Shown here in pieces: positions 1-8,463 of a stretch of 64,000 bases of DNA (the first letter of the stretch is position 1; every line of letters begins with the position of its first letter). The notes under the pieces are model-generated. The model searched no databases and was not told the DNA's origin. It was given only the letters and a program-made list of their open reading frames with translations. A program made the translations under genes and the position numbers. The stretch covers positions 1-64,000 of the forward strand of contig JAJDUC010000089.1 in NCBI GenBank assembly GCA_022826865.1, written 5' to 3'. Origin of the DNA: Anaerolineae bacterium. Its GTDB lineage: Bacteria; Chloroflexota; Anaerolineae; Aggregatilineales; Phototrophicaceae.

Positions 1-139
1 TCGGTTGAATTTCTTCAAATACCGACGATTTGGTAGGGGCGACTCGGTGAGTCGCCCAATTTCGATCCTGTTCGTACCCATCGGGCGATCCGCCGGATCG
101 CCCCTACCAGGCTATTTCAACCGAAATTGATACACTACC
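1..139. mobile_element. Family A MITE-like palindromic element, copy A1 (left end outside window)
   Basis: The segment carries two internal hairpins, GGCGACTC-ggt-GAGTCGCC and GGGCGATCC-gcc-GGATCGCCC, inside a larger GGTAGGGGCGA/TCGCCCCTACC pairing. It ends in the terminal repeat TTGATACACTACC at position 139. The same unit recurs at 7957-8109 and 34221-34372 in the opposite orientation. The left terminal repeat of this copy lies before base 1. There is no room for a protein, so it would be a non-autonomous element. Confidence 0.8.
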
Positions 140-258
140 CATGAACGGCCAAATCCAAGGCGCGGCTGCCTGCGAAAAAAGCGCCGGTGAATCTATAATA
201 ATATTATTGTCAACATGGCAGTGTCCGCTTCGCATGCTTGGAAATTAGGAGACAAAAG

Positions 259-951
259 ATGAACGACGATCTTATGCGGGAAAGCCTTGCCGAACTGATC
301 GGCGCCTTTGTATTGGTTTTTGTTGGCGCGGCCGCGGTCCTGGTGGTGGAGCAATTTGGCGTGCTCGTGCCGGCGCTGGCGCACGGCCTCATCCTCTGCG
401 CCTTGATCTATACCTACGGGCATATATCCGGCGGGCAATTCAACCCGGCCGTCACGCTCGGTTTGACGATCGGCGGCAAGCAGGACCCGACCAAGTCCGC
501 TTATTTTATCGTCGCGCAGTTCATCGGCGGCATCATCGCCGCCATTGCGCTGGTCGGCGTTTTTCCGCCGGATAACGCCGGGGTCGCCGCATTCCTCGGT
601 GACTCCGCCTATAACTACGGTCAAACTAAGGGTTTCCTGACGGCGGACTCGGTCTGGACGGCGGCCGTCTACGAAGCCATCTTGACCTTCTTCCTGGTCA
701 GCGCTGTCATGCAAGCGGCTGCATTCGGGCGCGCCGGGAAGTTCGCCGGCGTAGCGATTGGTTTTACGCTGGCCGCCAGCATATTGGCAGGCGGGCCGGC
801 AACCGGAGCTTCCCTGAACCCGGCCCGGACCTTTGGGCCTGCCTTGATTGCCGGTGATATGTCATACGTTTTGCCCTACTTAGTCGGCATATTTGGCGGG
901 GGCATAATCGGTGGCCTCGTACATGGCCGGGTCCTGAATTCGGACGAATAA
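259..951 (+). CDS. MIP-family channel (aquaporin/glycerol facilitator)
   Basis: This 230-residue inner-membrane protein should form a six-helix channel for water or small neutral solutes. The two pore signatures are visible: GQFNPAVTLG in the first half and ASLNPARTFGP in the second. The loop before the second motif reads GGPATGA, with no AqpZ-type histidine in the preceding helix, and the residue after NPAR is Thr rather than the Asp of GlpF, so the substrate is open. The ATG at 259 is chosen because TTAGGAGA lies just upstream; an in-frame TTG at 238 would add seven residues. A TATAAT hexamer at 194-199 may be its -10 box. The gene is single and convergent with aspS. Confidence 0.9.
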   Translation: MNDDLMRESLAELIGAFVLVFVGAAAVLVVEQFGVLVPALAHGLILCALIYTYGHISGGQFNPAVTLGLTIGGKQDPTKSAYFIVAQFIGGIIAAIALVGVFPPDNAGVAAFLGDSAYNYGQTKGFLTADSVWTAAVYEAILTFFLVSAVMQAAAFGRAGKFAGVAIGFTLAASILAGGPATGASLNPARTFGPALIAGDMSYVLPYLVGIFGGGIIGGLVHGRVLNSDE

Positions 952-963
952 GCGCAGCAAAAC

Positions 964-989
964 AGAGGGGGCATGACATTGCCCCCTCT
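964..989. terminator. Bidirectional terminator hairpin between MIP gene and aspS
   Basis: A perfect 9-bp stem, AGAGGGGGC at 964-972 pairing with GCCCCCTCT at 981-989, has an 8-base loop and lies between two convergent genes. Flanking T and A tracts are weak, so factor-independent strength is uncertain. Confidence 0.65.
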
Positions 990-1021
990 TATTCGCGCTT
1001 TTCCGGTTAACCCGCGCGGGA

Positions 1022-2818
1022 CTACTCCTCGGGCAAGTCCAGTTGGATATGCAAATCCTTAAGCTGCTCGTCTTCCGCAAAGGAAGGCGCGTGGGCCATG
1101 ATGTCAGTACCGTTCTGCGTCTTGGGAAAAGCGATGACCTCGCGGATATTGGGCGCGCCCGCCAAAAGCATAACCAGGCGGTCGATGCCCCAGGCCATGC
1201 CGCCATGGGGCGGCGCTCCATATTCGAAGGCTTCAAGCATGTGACCGAATTCGCGCATGGCATGTTCCATGGACTGGCCAATCAAGGGGAAGATCTTCTC
1301 CTGAATCTCGCGATCGTGGATGCGGATGCTGCCCCCGCCAACTTCATGGCCGTTGCAGACCAAGTCGTACTGTGAGCCGCGCGCCCGGCCCGGGTCGCTA
1401 TCCAGAAGGTCAAGGTCCTCAGGCAGCGGCATCGTAAACATGTGCTGCGACGGATCCCAGCGCTTGCGCTCTTCATCCCAGATAAACTCCGGGAAATCGA
1501 TCACCCAGCAGAATGCCAGCAGATCATCGTCCAAATCCATTTCGGCTTTGAAGTGATTGCGCAGCGCATCGGTGACCGCATAGACTATCTCGGCCCGGTC
1601 GGACATGAAAAGCAGCAAGTCCCCTCCTTGCGCGTCCATTGCCTCGATGAGCTCCAGCTTGAGCTCGACGCTGAAATGCTTGCCAATCGGGCCGCGCAAT
1701 TGGTCGGCCGGGTCGCTCGGAATGGTGATATAAGCCAAGCCCTTGGCGCCGGCTCGGCGCGCCATGGTTTCCAGATCCCGCGTCACCTTGCGCAGCTGTG
1801 TGCCGCTTAAGTTTGCGGCGACGCCGGGCACGCGCATACATTTGACTTTCTTGCCCGCCTTCACATTCTCGACGAAAACGGGAAAAGCGCTGCGGCCGGC
1901 GATATGGCTGATGTCAATCGAACGCAAGTCGAAACGAATATCGGGCCGATCGGTCCCATATTGTTCAAAGGCATCGCGATAGCTGATGCGCTTAAACGGC
2001 TCGGAAATCAGGCGCTTCCGCGGCGTGATTTCTTTGACAATTTCCGTGGCCAGTGCTTCCATCAACTGCATCACGTCTTCACGTTCGACGAAGCTCATCT
2101 CCAGATCGAGCTGCGTGAATTCCGGCTGACGATCTCCGCGCAAGTCTTCGTCGCGAAAACAGCGCGCGATCTGGAAATAGCGCTCGAAGCCGCCCACCAT
2201 CAGCAGTTGCTTGAGTTGCTGCGGGGATTGTGGCAGGGCATAAAACATGCCCGGCTGCAAGCGGCTTGGCACCAGAAAATCGCGCGCGCCTTCCGGCGTC
2301 GTTTTGAAAAGGATAGGGGTTTCAATTTCGATGAAACCTTCTTTGTCGAGGAAGTCGCGGATGAATTTCACCGTCTTGTGCCGCAGCAGGATATTCGACT
2401 GCATCGCTTCCCGCCTTAGATCCAGATAGCGATGGCGCATCCGCAGCGCTTCGTCGACATGCCCGTCGTCCTTGTTGATATAAAAGGGCGGCGTGCGCGA
2501 AGGGTTGAGGAGGATGATGTCGTCGGCGACGATATCAATCTCGCCGGTTGCCAAGTCCGTATTGGCCGTGCCTTCCGGGCGAATGCGCACCAGGCCGTGA
2601 ACCTGCAGCACGTATTCGTTTCGGGCGCTATCAGCGACGGCGTGCGCGGCGGGCGCAGACTCCAGATCAACGACGATCTGTGTGATGCCCCAGCGGTCGC
2701 GCAGGTCGATGAATATCAAGCCGCCTTGATCGCGGCGCCGATTCACCCAGCCAGCCATGGCGACTTGTGCGCCGACATCCTTAAGCCGAAGCTCGCCACA
2801 GGTATGTGTCTTCATCAT
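1022..2818 (-). CDS. aspS: Aspartyl-tRNA synthetase
   Basis: This class II cytoplasmic enzyme charges tRNA-Asp; its substrate tRNA is encoded nearby at 9767-9839. The 598 residues match the usual bacterial length. The N-terminal OB-fold anticodon domain starts with GWVNRRRDQGGLIFIDLRDR. The catalytic domain shows PQSPQQLKQLLM and FRDEDLRGDRQPEFTQLD, and the C-terminal motif 3 is GMAWGIDRLVMLLAG. The loop residue often used to guess discriminating versus non-discriminating enzymes is Gln here, which does not settle the matter. ATG start at 2818. A GCTGC-GAAA-GCAGC hairpin lies in the leader at 2845-2858. Confidence 0.97.
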   Translation of the reverse strand: MMKTHTCGELRLKDVGAQVAMAGWVNRRRDQGGLIFIDLRDRWGITQIVVDLESAPAAHAVADSARNEYVLQVHGLVRIRPEGTANTDLATGEIDIVADDIILLNPSRTPPFYINKDDGHVDEALRMRHRYLDLRREAMQSNILLRHKTVKFIRDFLDKEGFIEIETPILFKTTPEGARDFLVPSRLQPGMFYALPQSPQQLKQLLMVGGFERYFQIARCFRDEDLRGDRQPEFTQLDLEMSFVEREDVMQLMEALATEIVKEITPRKRLISEPFKRISYRDAFEQYGTDRPDIRFDLRSIDISHIAGRSAFPVFVENVKAGKKVKCMRVPGVAANLSGTQLRKVTRDLETMARRAGAKGLAYITIPSDPADQLRGPIGKHFSVELKLELIEAMDAQGGDLLLFMSDRAEIVYAVTDALRNHFKAEMDLDDDLLAFCWVIDFPEFIWDEERKRWDPSQHMFTMPLPEDLDLLDSDPGRARGSQYDLVCNGHEVGGGSIRIHDREIQEKIFPLIGQSMEHAMREFGHMLEAFEYGAPPHGGMAWGIDRLVMLLAGAPNIREVIAFPKTQNGTDIMAHAPSFAEDEQLKDLHIQLDLPEE

Positions 2819-2984
2819 CGCGCATTTGCTCCAGATTCAGCGGTGCTGCGAAAGCAGCCTGCCGCCGCTAAGTCAGCGCTAAAGCTTATCATGGTCAGCA
2901 AGGCAAATGTATAGTCATTCTGTTCGCTCGCCCTCAAACCGGCTGGACTTTACAGCGTCCCGCGTCATGACTAAACTGTCGGCT

Positions 2985-3200
2985 ATGGAAAGGGAAGACT
3001 CGCCCGTCACAAAGAAACAGCTCGGCATCGGCCTGCTGATCATCGGCCTGGCCGGCATCATTGCCTTGCTGGCGATTGATGTGATTGACGCCGGGCGACC
3101 TGGCGGCATCGGGCCGGCGCAATCGCTGGCGCTTTTAATTATGGCATTCTTGGCGCTCGTCGGCCTATCGCTGATTCCGCGCGGCGACGCGCCGGCATGA
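2985..3200 (+). CDS. Small two-helix membrane protein of unknown function
   Basis: The reading frame encodes about 71 residues with two hydrophobic stretches: LGIGLLIIGLAGIIALLAI, and SLALLIMAFLALVGLSLI near the C-terminus. I do not recognise a family. The stop overlaps the start of the next gene as ATGA (3197-3200), which suggests translational coupling to the membrane enzyme downstream. The start is uncertain: ATG codons at 2967 and 2985 are both possible and neither has a clear ribosome-binding site. Confidence 0.55.
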   Translation: MEREDSPVTKKQLGIGLLIIGLAGIIALLAIDVIDAGRPGGIGPAQSLALLIMAFLALVGLSLIPRGDAPA

Positions 3201-4774
3201 GCCATTTAGTCGCCCGGCTCCACCTCCCGCTCATGCTGGCGGCTACGGTCGCGCTCGCCTTCGCGGCCCTGGTTTACGTCTTATATGCCGCCAATCTTAT
3301 GGCCTTCCCTTACGATTATGATCAAGGCGAAGGCTTTGAAGTGCATGATACGGCGCTGTTCAGCCGCGGTGAATTGCCTTATCGCGACACTGAGCTTTAT
3401 CCCTTTTACGCCAGCAATTATCCGCCGCTCTATCATGTGCTGGCGGCGCCATTCGTGTGGATCTTCGGCCCGGCTTATTGGTATGGCCGGCTGCTCAGTT
3501 TTCTCGCGTCTCTTGTCAGCGCCGCCGCAATCGCCCGCGCCGTCTACCGTGACGGAGGGGGAAAGCGCTGGATCGCCCTGCTCTCCGGCCTTGCCTTTCT
3601 CAGCTCAAACTTTGTTTATCACATCGGCCCGCTTTACCGGCAGCACACGATGATGGTCACCTTTGAAACTCTGGCAATCGTCATCCTGGCGTCGGCCTTC
3701 CCACGACAGAACAGGCGCCTCATCGTCCTGGGTCTGATTCTGTTGATCTGCGCCGGTTATACGAAACAGCTAGCGGCGATAACAGCCATCGCCGCCTGCT
3801 GCTGGATGTTCTTGCGCGCCCCGCGGCGGGCGCTACGCTACACATTCGCGTTTGTGGCCGCCGGCGCCGTCATATTTGCCCTTCTCAACTTTGCCTCGGG
3901 CGGACAATGGTGGATTCAAACTATCGTTGCCAATGTCAATCAATTCATCCCGGAACAGGCCTTCGGTCTTTTCATCTTGTGGTTCAAGCTGCATGGATTC
4001 TTGATTGTTCCGGCTGCCGTTATGTTGCTATACGAAACTTACCTGGATCGGTTGTCGATCTACAGCGTCTGGTTCCCTGCGACCGCTGTTCTCGGCGGAA
4101 TCGCCTCCGGCACCTGGGGCGCGGGCGACAGCTACCTCGTCACATCGGTCGCGGCCACCTGCATCTTGAGCGGCCTCTTCTTCTCGCGGCTGCTGGCCCA
4201 AACCTGGCGCCTGCCTCCCCAATTTCGGTCGCTTCCAACGACCGCGCTGGCCAAAGCCGGCCTGATTCTCGTTCCCCTGCTCTACCTCGGCTATGCCCGG
4301 GCAACGCTAAAGATGCCGACAGATGGCCACTTTGCGGGCGTCGCCCGCGCGCTGGCTGTTGAAGGTAATGTACGCGACAATTTTTTCGACAGCGCTACCT
4401 TTGACGCCGGCGGTTACGCCCGCATCGGTTACTTTCTCGCCGGCGCGGATCGGGCGGCGGGCGACAAAATCGTTGCCGCCATCGCGCGAACCAGTGGTCC
4501 CGTCCTGAGCGAAGAAGCTGGTTTTACCATGGCCGCCGGACGCGAAGTCGTCAGCAATCCGACGCAACTGCGAAATCTGCATTTGGCGGGCCTGTTCGAG
4601 GGAGAGCAACTGCTGAATATGATCGAGACGCAGGCCTTTGATCTCGTGATTTTGCGCGCGCAGTTTTATCCGCCGCCTGTGCTCGCGTCCATACACCGCC
4701 GCTATGCGCTACAAGAGACCGTTCACATGAATGGTTTCGATTATAGTATTCTGTATCCCAACGTCGCGGATTAG
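3197..4774 (+). CDS. Multi-spanning GT-C-like membrane glycosyltransferase (putative)
   Basis: This 525-residue integral membrane protein has about ten hydrophobic segments and a C-terminal soluble part. After the first helix comes FPYDYDQGEGFEV, an acidic motif placed like the catalytic DD/DE motif of GT-C (family 39-like) polyprenyl-phosphate-dependent transferases. It is followed by an arrangement (YPPLYHVLAAP) common in such proteins. Acceptor and donor cannot be named. It starts inside the end of the small membrane gene before it, and the next gene follows after 16 bases, so the three look co-transcribed. Confidence 0.65.
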   Translation: MSHLVARLHLPLMLAATVALAFAALVYVLYAANLMAFPYDYDQGEGFEVHDTALFSRGELPYRDTELYPFYASNYPPLYHVLAAPFVWIFGPAYWYGRLLSFLASLVSAAAIARAVYRDGGGKRWIALLSGLAFLSSNFVYHIGPLYRQHTMMVTFETLAIVILASAFPRQNRRLIVLGLILLICAGYTKQLAAITAIAACCWMFLRAPRRALRYTFAFVAAGAVIFALLNFASGGQWWIQTIVANVNQFIPEQAFGLFILWFKLHGFLIVPAAVMLLYETYLDRLSIYSVWFPATAVLGGIASGTWGAGDSYLVTSVAATCILSGLFFSRLLAQTWRLPPQFRSLPTTALAKAGLILVPLLYLGYARATLKMPTDGHFAGVARALAVEGNVRDNFFDSATFDAGGYARIGYFLAGADRAAGDKIVAAIARTSGPVLSEEAGFTMAAGREVVSNPTQLRNLHLAGLFEGEQLLNMIETQAFDLVILRAQFYPPPVLASIHRRYALQETVHMNGFDYSILYPNVAD

Positions 4775-4790
4775 GACAGAAGAGAAACCC

Positions 4791-5822
4791 GTGACAACAG
4801 CTTATCTCAGTCATGAATCCTTTACACGGCATGACTTCCCGAGTCACCCGGAACATGCCGGTCGCATCAAGGCGGTGTGGGCGCGGCTTCGCGAACAAGG
4901 GCTGACCGGCCAGTTGCTGCAGCTTGAGCCAAGTCCGGCGACCGATGCGCAGATTCTTGCCGCGCACAGCGCCGAACATCTCAAGCGGTTGATGGCGGTT
5001 TCGCGTCAAGATCACATGGTCAGGCTGGATCCGGATACCTATGCCCTGCCGTCATCGCCCGCAGTGGCGCGCTTGGCCGCCGGCGCTGCGATTGACGCCG
5101 TTGATGCAGTCTGCGCCGGTCGCGCGGACAATGCGATCGCCATCGTTCGACCGCCCGGCCATCACGCGACCCGAAACCGGCAGATGGGTTTCTGCCTGCT
5201 TAACAACATTGCCATCGCTGCCAGGCGCGCGCAGACCGAGCACGAGGCGCGCAAGGTTTTGATTCTCGACTACGATGTGCATCACGGAAATGGCAGCCAA
5301 GATATATTTTACAGCGATCCATCGTTGATGTTCATCTCGATTCACCAGAGTCCCTTCTATCCGGGCAGCGGCGCCCTGGAGGAAACCGGCGCCGGCATCG
5401 GCCAGGGTTTTACGCTCAATGTCCCTGTATCCGGCGGATTTGGGGATTCGGCATATCAGCGGATATTTGCCGAAGTTATTTGGCCCGCTGCGGAACGCTT
5501 CGCGCCCGATCTCATGCTAATTTCGGCCGGATTCGACGCGCACTGGGCAGATCCCCTGGCCATCATGCAGCTAAGCCTGGGCGGCTACGATCATCTTGCG
5601 CGCGAGTGCATCAGAATGGCGGAGCGATTTTGCGGGGGCAAAATCATCTTTGTCATGGAGGGCGGATATGACCTAGAGGCGCTTTCACATGGCTGGTGCA
5701 ATATCGTCCGCGCTCTGCTGGGCGACGATGCGCTCAGCGACCCCTACGGCAGCGCGCCCTCGGCATCCGCGCGAAGCGTACAGCCGCTGATCGACGCGGT
5801 CCGGCGCATTCACAAGCTCTAG
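4791..5822 (+). CDS. Histone-deacetylase-family hydrolase (acetoin/acetylpolyamine type)
   Basis: This 343-residue zinc hydrolase of the arginase/deacetylase fold removes acetyl groups from lysine-like or polyamine substrates. The landmarks are in order: RPPGHHATRNRQMGFC (tandem His), LILDYDVHHGNGSQD (zinc Asp and His), ISAGFDAHWADPL (zinc Asp) and MEGGYDLEAL. The GTG at 4791 follows AGGACAGAAGAG and gives a normal N-terminus (TTAYLSHESF); the upstream ATG at 4731 lies within the previous gene and is unlikely. The stop overlaps the convergent uvrB stop within one CTAG. The substrate is not predictable. Confidence 0.9.
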   Translation: MTTAYLSHESFTRHDFPSHPEHAGRIKAVWARLREQGLTGQLLQLEPSPATDAQILAAHSAEHLKRLMAVSRQDHMVRLDPDTYALPSSPAVARLAAGAAIDAVDAVCAGRADNAIAIVRPPGHHATRNRQMGFCLLNNIAIAARRAQTEHEARKVLILDYDVHHGNGSQDIFYSDPSLMFISIHQSPFYPGSGALEETGAGIGQGFTLNVPVSGGFGDSAYQRIFAEVIWPAAERFAPDLMLISAGFDAHWADPLAIMQLSLGGYDHLARECIRMAERFCGGKIIFVMEGGYDLEALSHGWCNIVRALLGDDALSDPYGSAPSASARSVQPLIDAVRRIHKL

Positions 5823-7840
5823 GTCATCATCAGATCGCCTTCAAGGCCGTGCTCCTCCATGAGCGCGCGCCGCAGGTCAAAGACCTGGTCGCGCAATGCG
5901 GCCGCTTTCTCGAATTCCAGGGCTTGCGCCGCTTTCTTCATCTCCCGCTCCAGCTCGTCTATCATGTGCTCCAATTCCTCCGCGGGCAAAGCCTGAAGAC
6001 CCAGGTCTACCGTCGCCGTCTCGCCATCGTCTTCGTGGTCGATTGCGCGCAGGCGGTCGGTAATATCCTGGATGTCCTTCACAATTTGCTGCGGCTCAAT
6101 GCCACGCTCTTGATTGTAAGCTTCTTGTTTGGCGCGGCGTCGATTGGTTTCGGAGATGGCCGCTTGCATGGCGGGCGTCATCACATCGGCGTACATGATG
6201 ACTTGCCCTTCCAAATGCCGCGCCGCCCGGCCAATGGTCTGAATCAGCGCCGGTGCGGAGCGCAAGAAGCCGGACTTGTCCGCATCGAGGATCGCCACCA
6301 GCGACACCTCGGGCAAATCCAGTCCTTCGCGCAGCAAATTGATGCCGACCACAACATCATAGACGCCTGTACGCAAATCGCGCAGGATTTCCACGCGCTC
6401 CAATGTGTCCACCTCGGCATGCAGATATTGTCCACGGATACCGAGTTCATTCAGATACCCGGCCATTTCCTCAGACATTCTTTGTGTCAGTGTTGTCACC
6501 AGGACACGCTGCCCGCGCCGGACGCGCAGGGCGATCTCCTGCAGCAGGTCGTCGATTTGCCCTTCGATTGGCCGCACGTCGACTTGCGGATCGACGATGC
6601 CGGTCGGGCGGATGATCTGTTCCACCACATGATCAGCCTGCTTGTCCTCATACGGGCCCGGTGTCGCGCTGGTGTAGATCGTCTGGCCGACGCGCTCTTC
6701 GAACTCGGCGAATTGCAGAGGACGGTTGTCCAGCGCGCTGGGCAAGCGAAAGCCGAAATCGACCAGAACCTGCTTGCGCTGGCGGTCGCCATTGTACATG
6801 CCGCGGATTTGCGGCATGGTCATGTGGCTCTCGTCGATGATGAGCAAGTGATCGTCGGGCAGATAGTCGATGAGCGTGAAGGGCGCGCTGCCCGGCGGTC
6901 TCCGATCAAAATGCCGCGAGTAATTCTCGATGCCGGTTGTGAAACCCACTTCACGCAGCATTTCGATATCGTATCGCGTCCGCTGTTCAATGCGCTGCGC
7001 TTCGATCAGTTTGTCTTCGCGCTTGAAAAAAGCGACTTGCTCTTCCAATTCCCCTTCAATGTCGTGCAGCGCTTCGCGAATATGCTCATCATCTGTGATG
7101 TATTCGCGCGCAGGGAAGATGGTTACCAAGTTGTGAACATGCGCGACTTCGCCTGTGAATGGATGAAACTCGACGATCTTTTCGATTTCATCGCCCCAGA
7201 GGTAAATCCGGAATGCCGTCTCCGAATAACCGGGCACGACTTCCAGCGTGTCGCCGCGGGCGCGAAACGTGCCGCGGCGCAATTCCATATCGTTGCGCGA
7301 ATACTGAATGCGCACCAGGTCGCGCAGGACACGCTCGCGCCGCACTTCTTCGCCCACCTTGAGTTCAACCGACATCTTCTGCCAGTTGACGGGATCGCCG
7401 ATGCCATAAATACAAGAGACCGACGCCACAATCAGCACATCGCGGCGGGTGAAGAGCGAGGCCGTCGCCGATAGCCGCAAGCGTTCTATCTGTTCGTTGA
7501 TATCGGTCGATTTTTCAATGTAGAGATCGTGGCGCGGCACATAGGCTTCCGGTTGATAGTAGTCATAATAGCTGACGAAATACTCGATCGCGTTCTTGGG
7601 GAAGAGCCGCTTGAACTCGGCGTAGAGTTGGGCCGCCAGCGTCTTGTTGTGCGCCATGACCAGAGTCGGCCGCTGCGTCGCCTGCACGATGTTGGCGATG
7701 GTAAAGGTTTTGCCGGTTCCGGTCGCGCCGAGCAGTGTTTGGTGACGGTCGCCGCGCTTCAAGCCGGCCAAGAGGCCTTCGATCGCGGTCGGTTGGTCGC
7801 CTGTCGGCGCGAATGGCGCGTCCAATTCAAAATCGGGCAT
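5819..7840 (-). CDS. uvrB: Excinuclease ABC subunit B
   Basis: UvrB is the damage-verifying helicase-like subunit of nucleotide excision repair, loaded by UvrA and partnered by UvrC. The 673 residues carry Walker A GATGTGKT, the DNA-clamping beta-hairpin region YYDYYQPEAYVP, late helicase motifs (QTIGRAARH), and a C-terminal UVR motif (ALEFEKAAALRDQVFDLR). Neither uvrA nor uvrC is in the window. Upstream lie a TTGCGA-N18-TATAAT promoter and, between it and the ATG, the palindrome CGAACACCTGTTCG. That palindrome fits the CGAAC-N4-GTTCG SOS box, so LexA control is likely. Confidence 0.98.
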   Translation of the reverse strand: MPDFELDAPFAPTGDQPTAIEGLLAGLKRGDRHQTLLGATGTGKTFTIANIVQATQRPTLVMAHNKTLAAQLYAEFKRLFPKNAIEYFVSYYDYYQPEAYVPRHDLYIEKSTDINEQIERLRLSATASLFTRRDVLIVASVSCIYGIGDPVNWQKMSVELKVGEEVRRERVLRDLVRIQYSRNDMELRRGTFRARGDTLEVVPGYSETAFRIYLWGDEIEKIVEFHPFTGEVAHVHNLVTIFPAREYITDDEHIREALHDIEGELEEQVAFFKREDKLIEAQRIEQRTRYDIEMLREVGFTTGIENYSRHFDRRPPGSAPFTLIDYLPDDHLLIIDESHMTMPQIRGMYNGDRQRKQVLVDFGFRLPSALDNRPLQFAEFEERVGQTIYTSATPGPYEDKQADHVVEQIIRPTGIVDPQVDVRPIEGQIDDLLQEIALRVRRGQRVLVTTLTQRMSEEMAGYLNELGIRGQYLHAEVDTLERVEILRDLRTGVYDVVVGINLLREGLDLPEVSLVAILDADKSGFLRSAPALIQTIGRAARHLEGQVIMYADVMTPAMQAAISETNRRRAKQEAYNQERGIEPQQIVKDIQDITDRLRAIDHEDDGETATVDLGLQALPAEELEHMIDELEREMKKAAQALEFEKAAALRDQVFDLRRALMEEHGLEGDLMMT

Positions 7841-7858
7841 GGCGCTGCCTCAACTCTG

Positions 7859-7872
7859 CGAACAGGTGTTCG
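7859..7872 (-). promoter_or_regulatory. Predicted LexA (SOS) box of uvrB
   Basis: The palindrome CGAAC-ACCT-GTTCG (minus-strand reading) has perfect 5-bp arms and matches the Bacillus/Gram-positive-type LexA consensus. It sits 19 bases before the uvrB ATG and downstream of the -10 box, where bound repressor would block transcription. Confidence 0.7.
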
Positions 7873-7883
7873 TGATTGTTTCG

Positions 7884-7913
7884 ATTATAACGTTGCCTGA
7901 CCGGTATTCGCAA
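7884..7913 (-). promoter_or_regulatory. Sigma70-type promoter of uvrB
   Basis: On the minus strand TTGCGA (7913-7908) and TATAAT (7889-7884) are separated by 18 bases. The LexA-like box lies directly downstream. Confidence 0.6.
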
Positions 7914-7956
7914 GTCGCGCTGCAGCGATTCCCCGGCGCTTTAAGGCAAATGTAAA

Positions 7957-8109
7957 GGTAGTGTATCAATTTCGGTTGAAATAGCCTGGTAGGGGCGATC
8001 CGGCGGATCGCCTGATGGGTAAAACAGGATCGAAATTGGGCGACTCACCGAGTCGCCCCTACCAAATCGTCGGTATTTGAAGAAATTCAACCGACTTTGA
8101 TACACTACC
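7957..8109. mobile_element. Family A MITE, copy A2, with 8-bp target duplication
   Basis: A 153-bp unit is bounded by perfect 13-bp inverted repeats, GGTAGTGTATCAA at the left and TTGATACACTACC at the right. Both sides are flanked by the direct repeat AATGTAAA (7949-7956 and 8110-8117; nine bases if the next G is counted). The interior holds the two GGGGCG hairpins seen in the other copies. It sits between divergent uvrB and the tRNA promoter, whose -35 box starts 17 bases beyond its right end. Confidence 0.88.
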
Positions 8110-8125
8110 AATGTAAAGCTTGCCA

Positions 8126-8154
8126 TTGACAAGCGCTTTCGCCGATGGTATTCT
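8126..8154 (+). promoter_or_regulatory. Promoter of the tRNA-Met pair
   Basis: TTGACA at 8126-8131 and TATTCT at 8149-8154 are separated by exactly 17 bases, 33 bases before the first tRNA. Confidence 0.75.
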
Positions 8155-8186
8155 ATATGCTCGCAGCGTCATTCGTTGCGTGATGA

Positions 8187-8258
<72 letters not shown>

Positions 8259-8262
8259 TCGA

Positions 8263-8336
8263 GCTGATGTAGCTCAGCTGGTTAGAGCGCGCGACTCATA
8301 ATCGCGAGGTCGGAAGTTCAAATCTTCCCATCAGCA
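8263..8336 (+). tRNA. tRNA with CAT anticodon (elongator Met or Ile2)
   Basis: The cloverleaf has acceptor GCTGATG/CATCAGC, D arm GCTC/GAGC, anticodon arm CGCGA-CTCATAA-TCGCG and T arm GGAAG-TTCAAAT-CTTCC. It lies four bases after the initiator tRNA and shares its promoter. CAT is read by elongator tRNA-Met, or by tRNA-Ile2 after lysidine modification, and the sequence alone does not decide between them. No CCA is encoded. Confidence 0.9.
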
Positions 8337-8347
8337 CAAGTATTGAG

Positions 8348-8368
8348 GACCCGGGCGCGGGTCTTTTT
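8348..8368 (+). terminator. Rho-independent terminator of the tRNA pair
   Basis: Stem GACCCG (8348-8353) pairs with CGGGTC (8358-8363) around a four-base loop, followed by TTTTT. It lies 11 bases after the second tRNA. Confidence 0.85.
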
Positions 8369-8463
8369 GATTCCTTCCAATAAATCAGTCCGCCATGCTC
8401 GAATCGTGTTATGCGAGCCGACAGCCGCATCCTTGCAGGAATAAATTCCATTACTACCGAACT

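Noticed and set aside
5696..7474. A 592-codon open frame on the plus strand
   Set aside because: It lies entirely opposite uvrB, which has full-length conserved motifs; the plus-strand translation shows no recognisable domain and a composition expected from antisense of a GC-rich gene.
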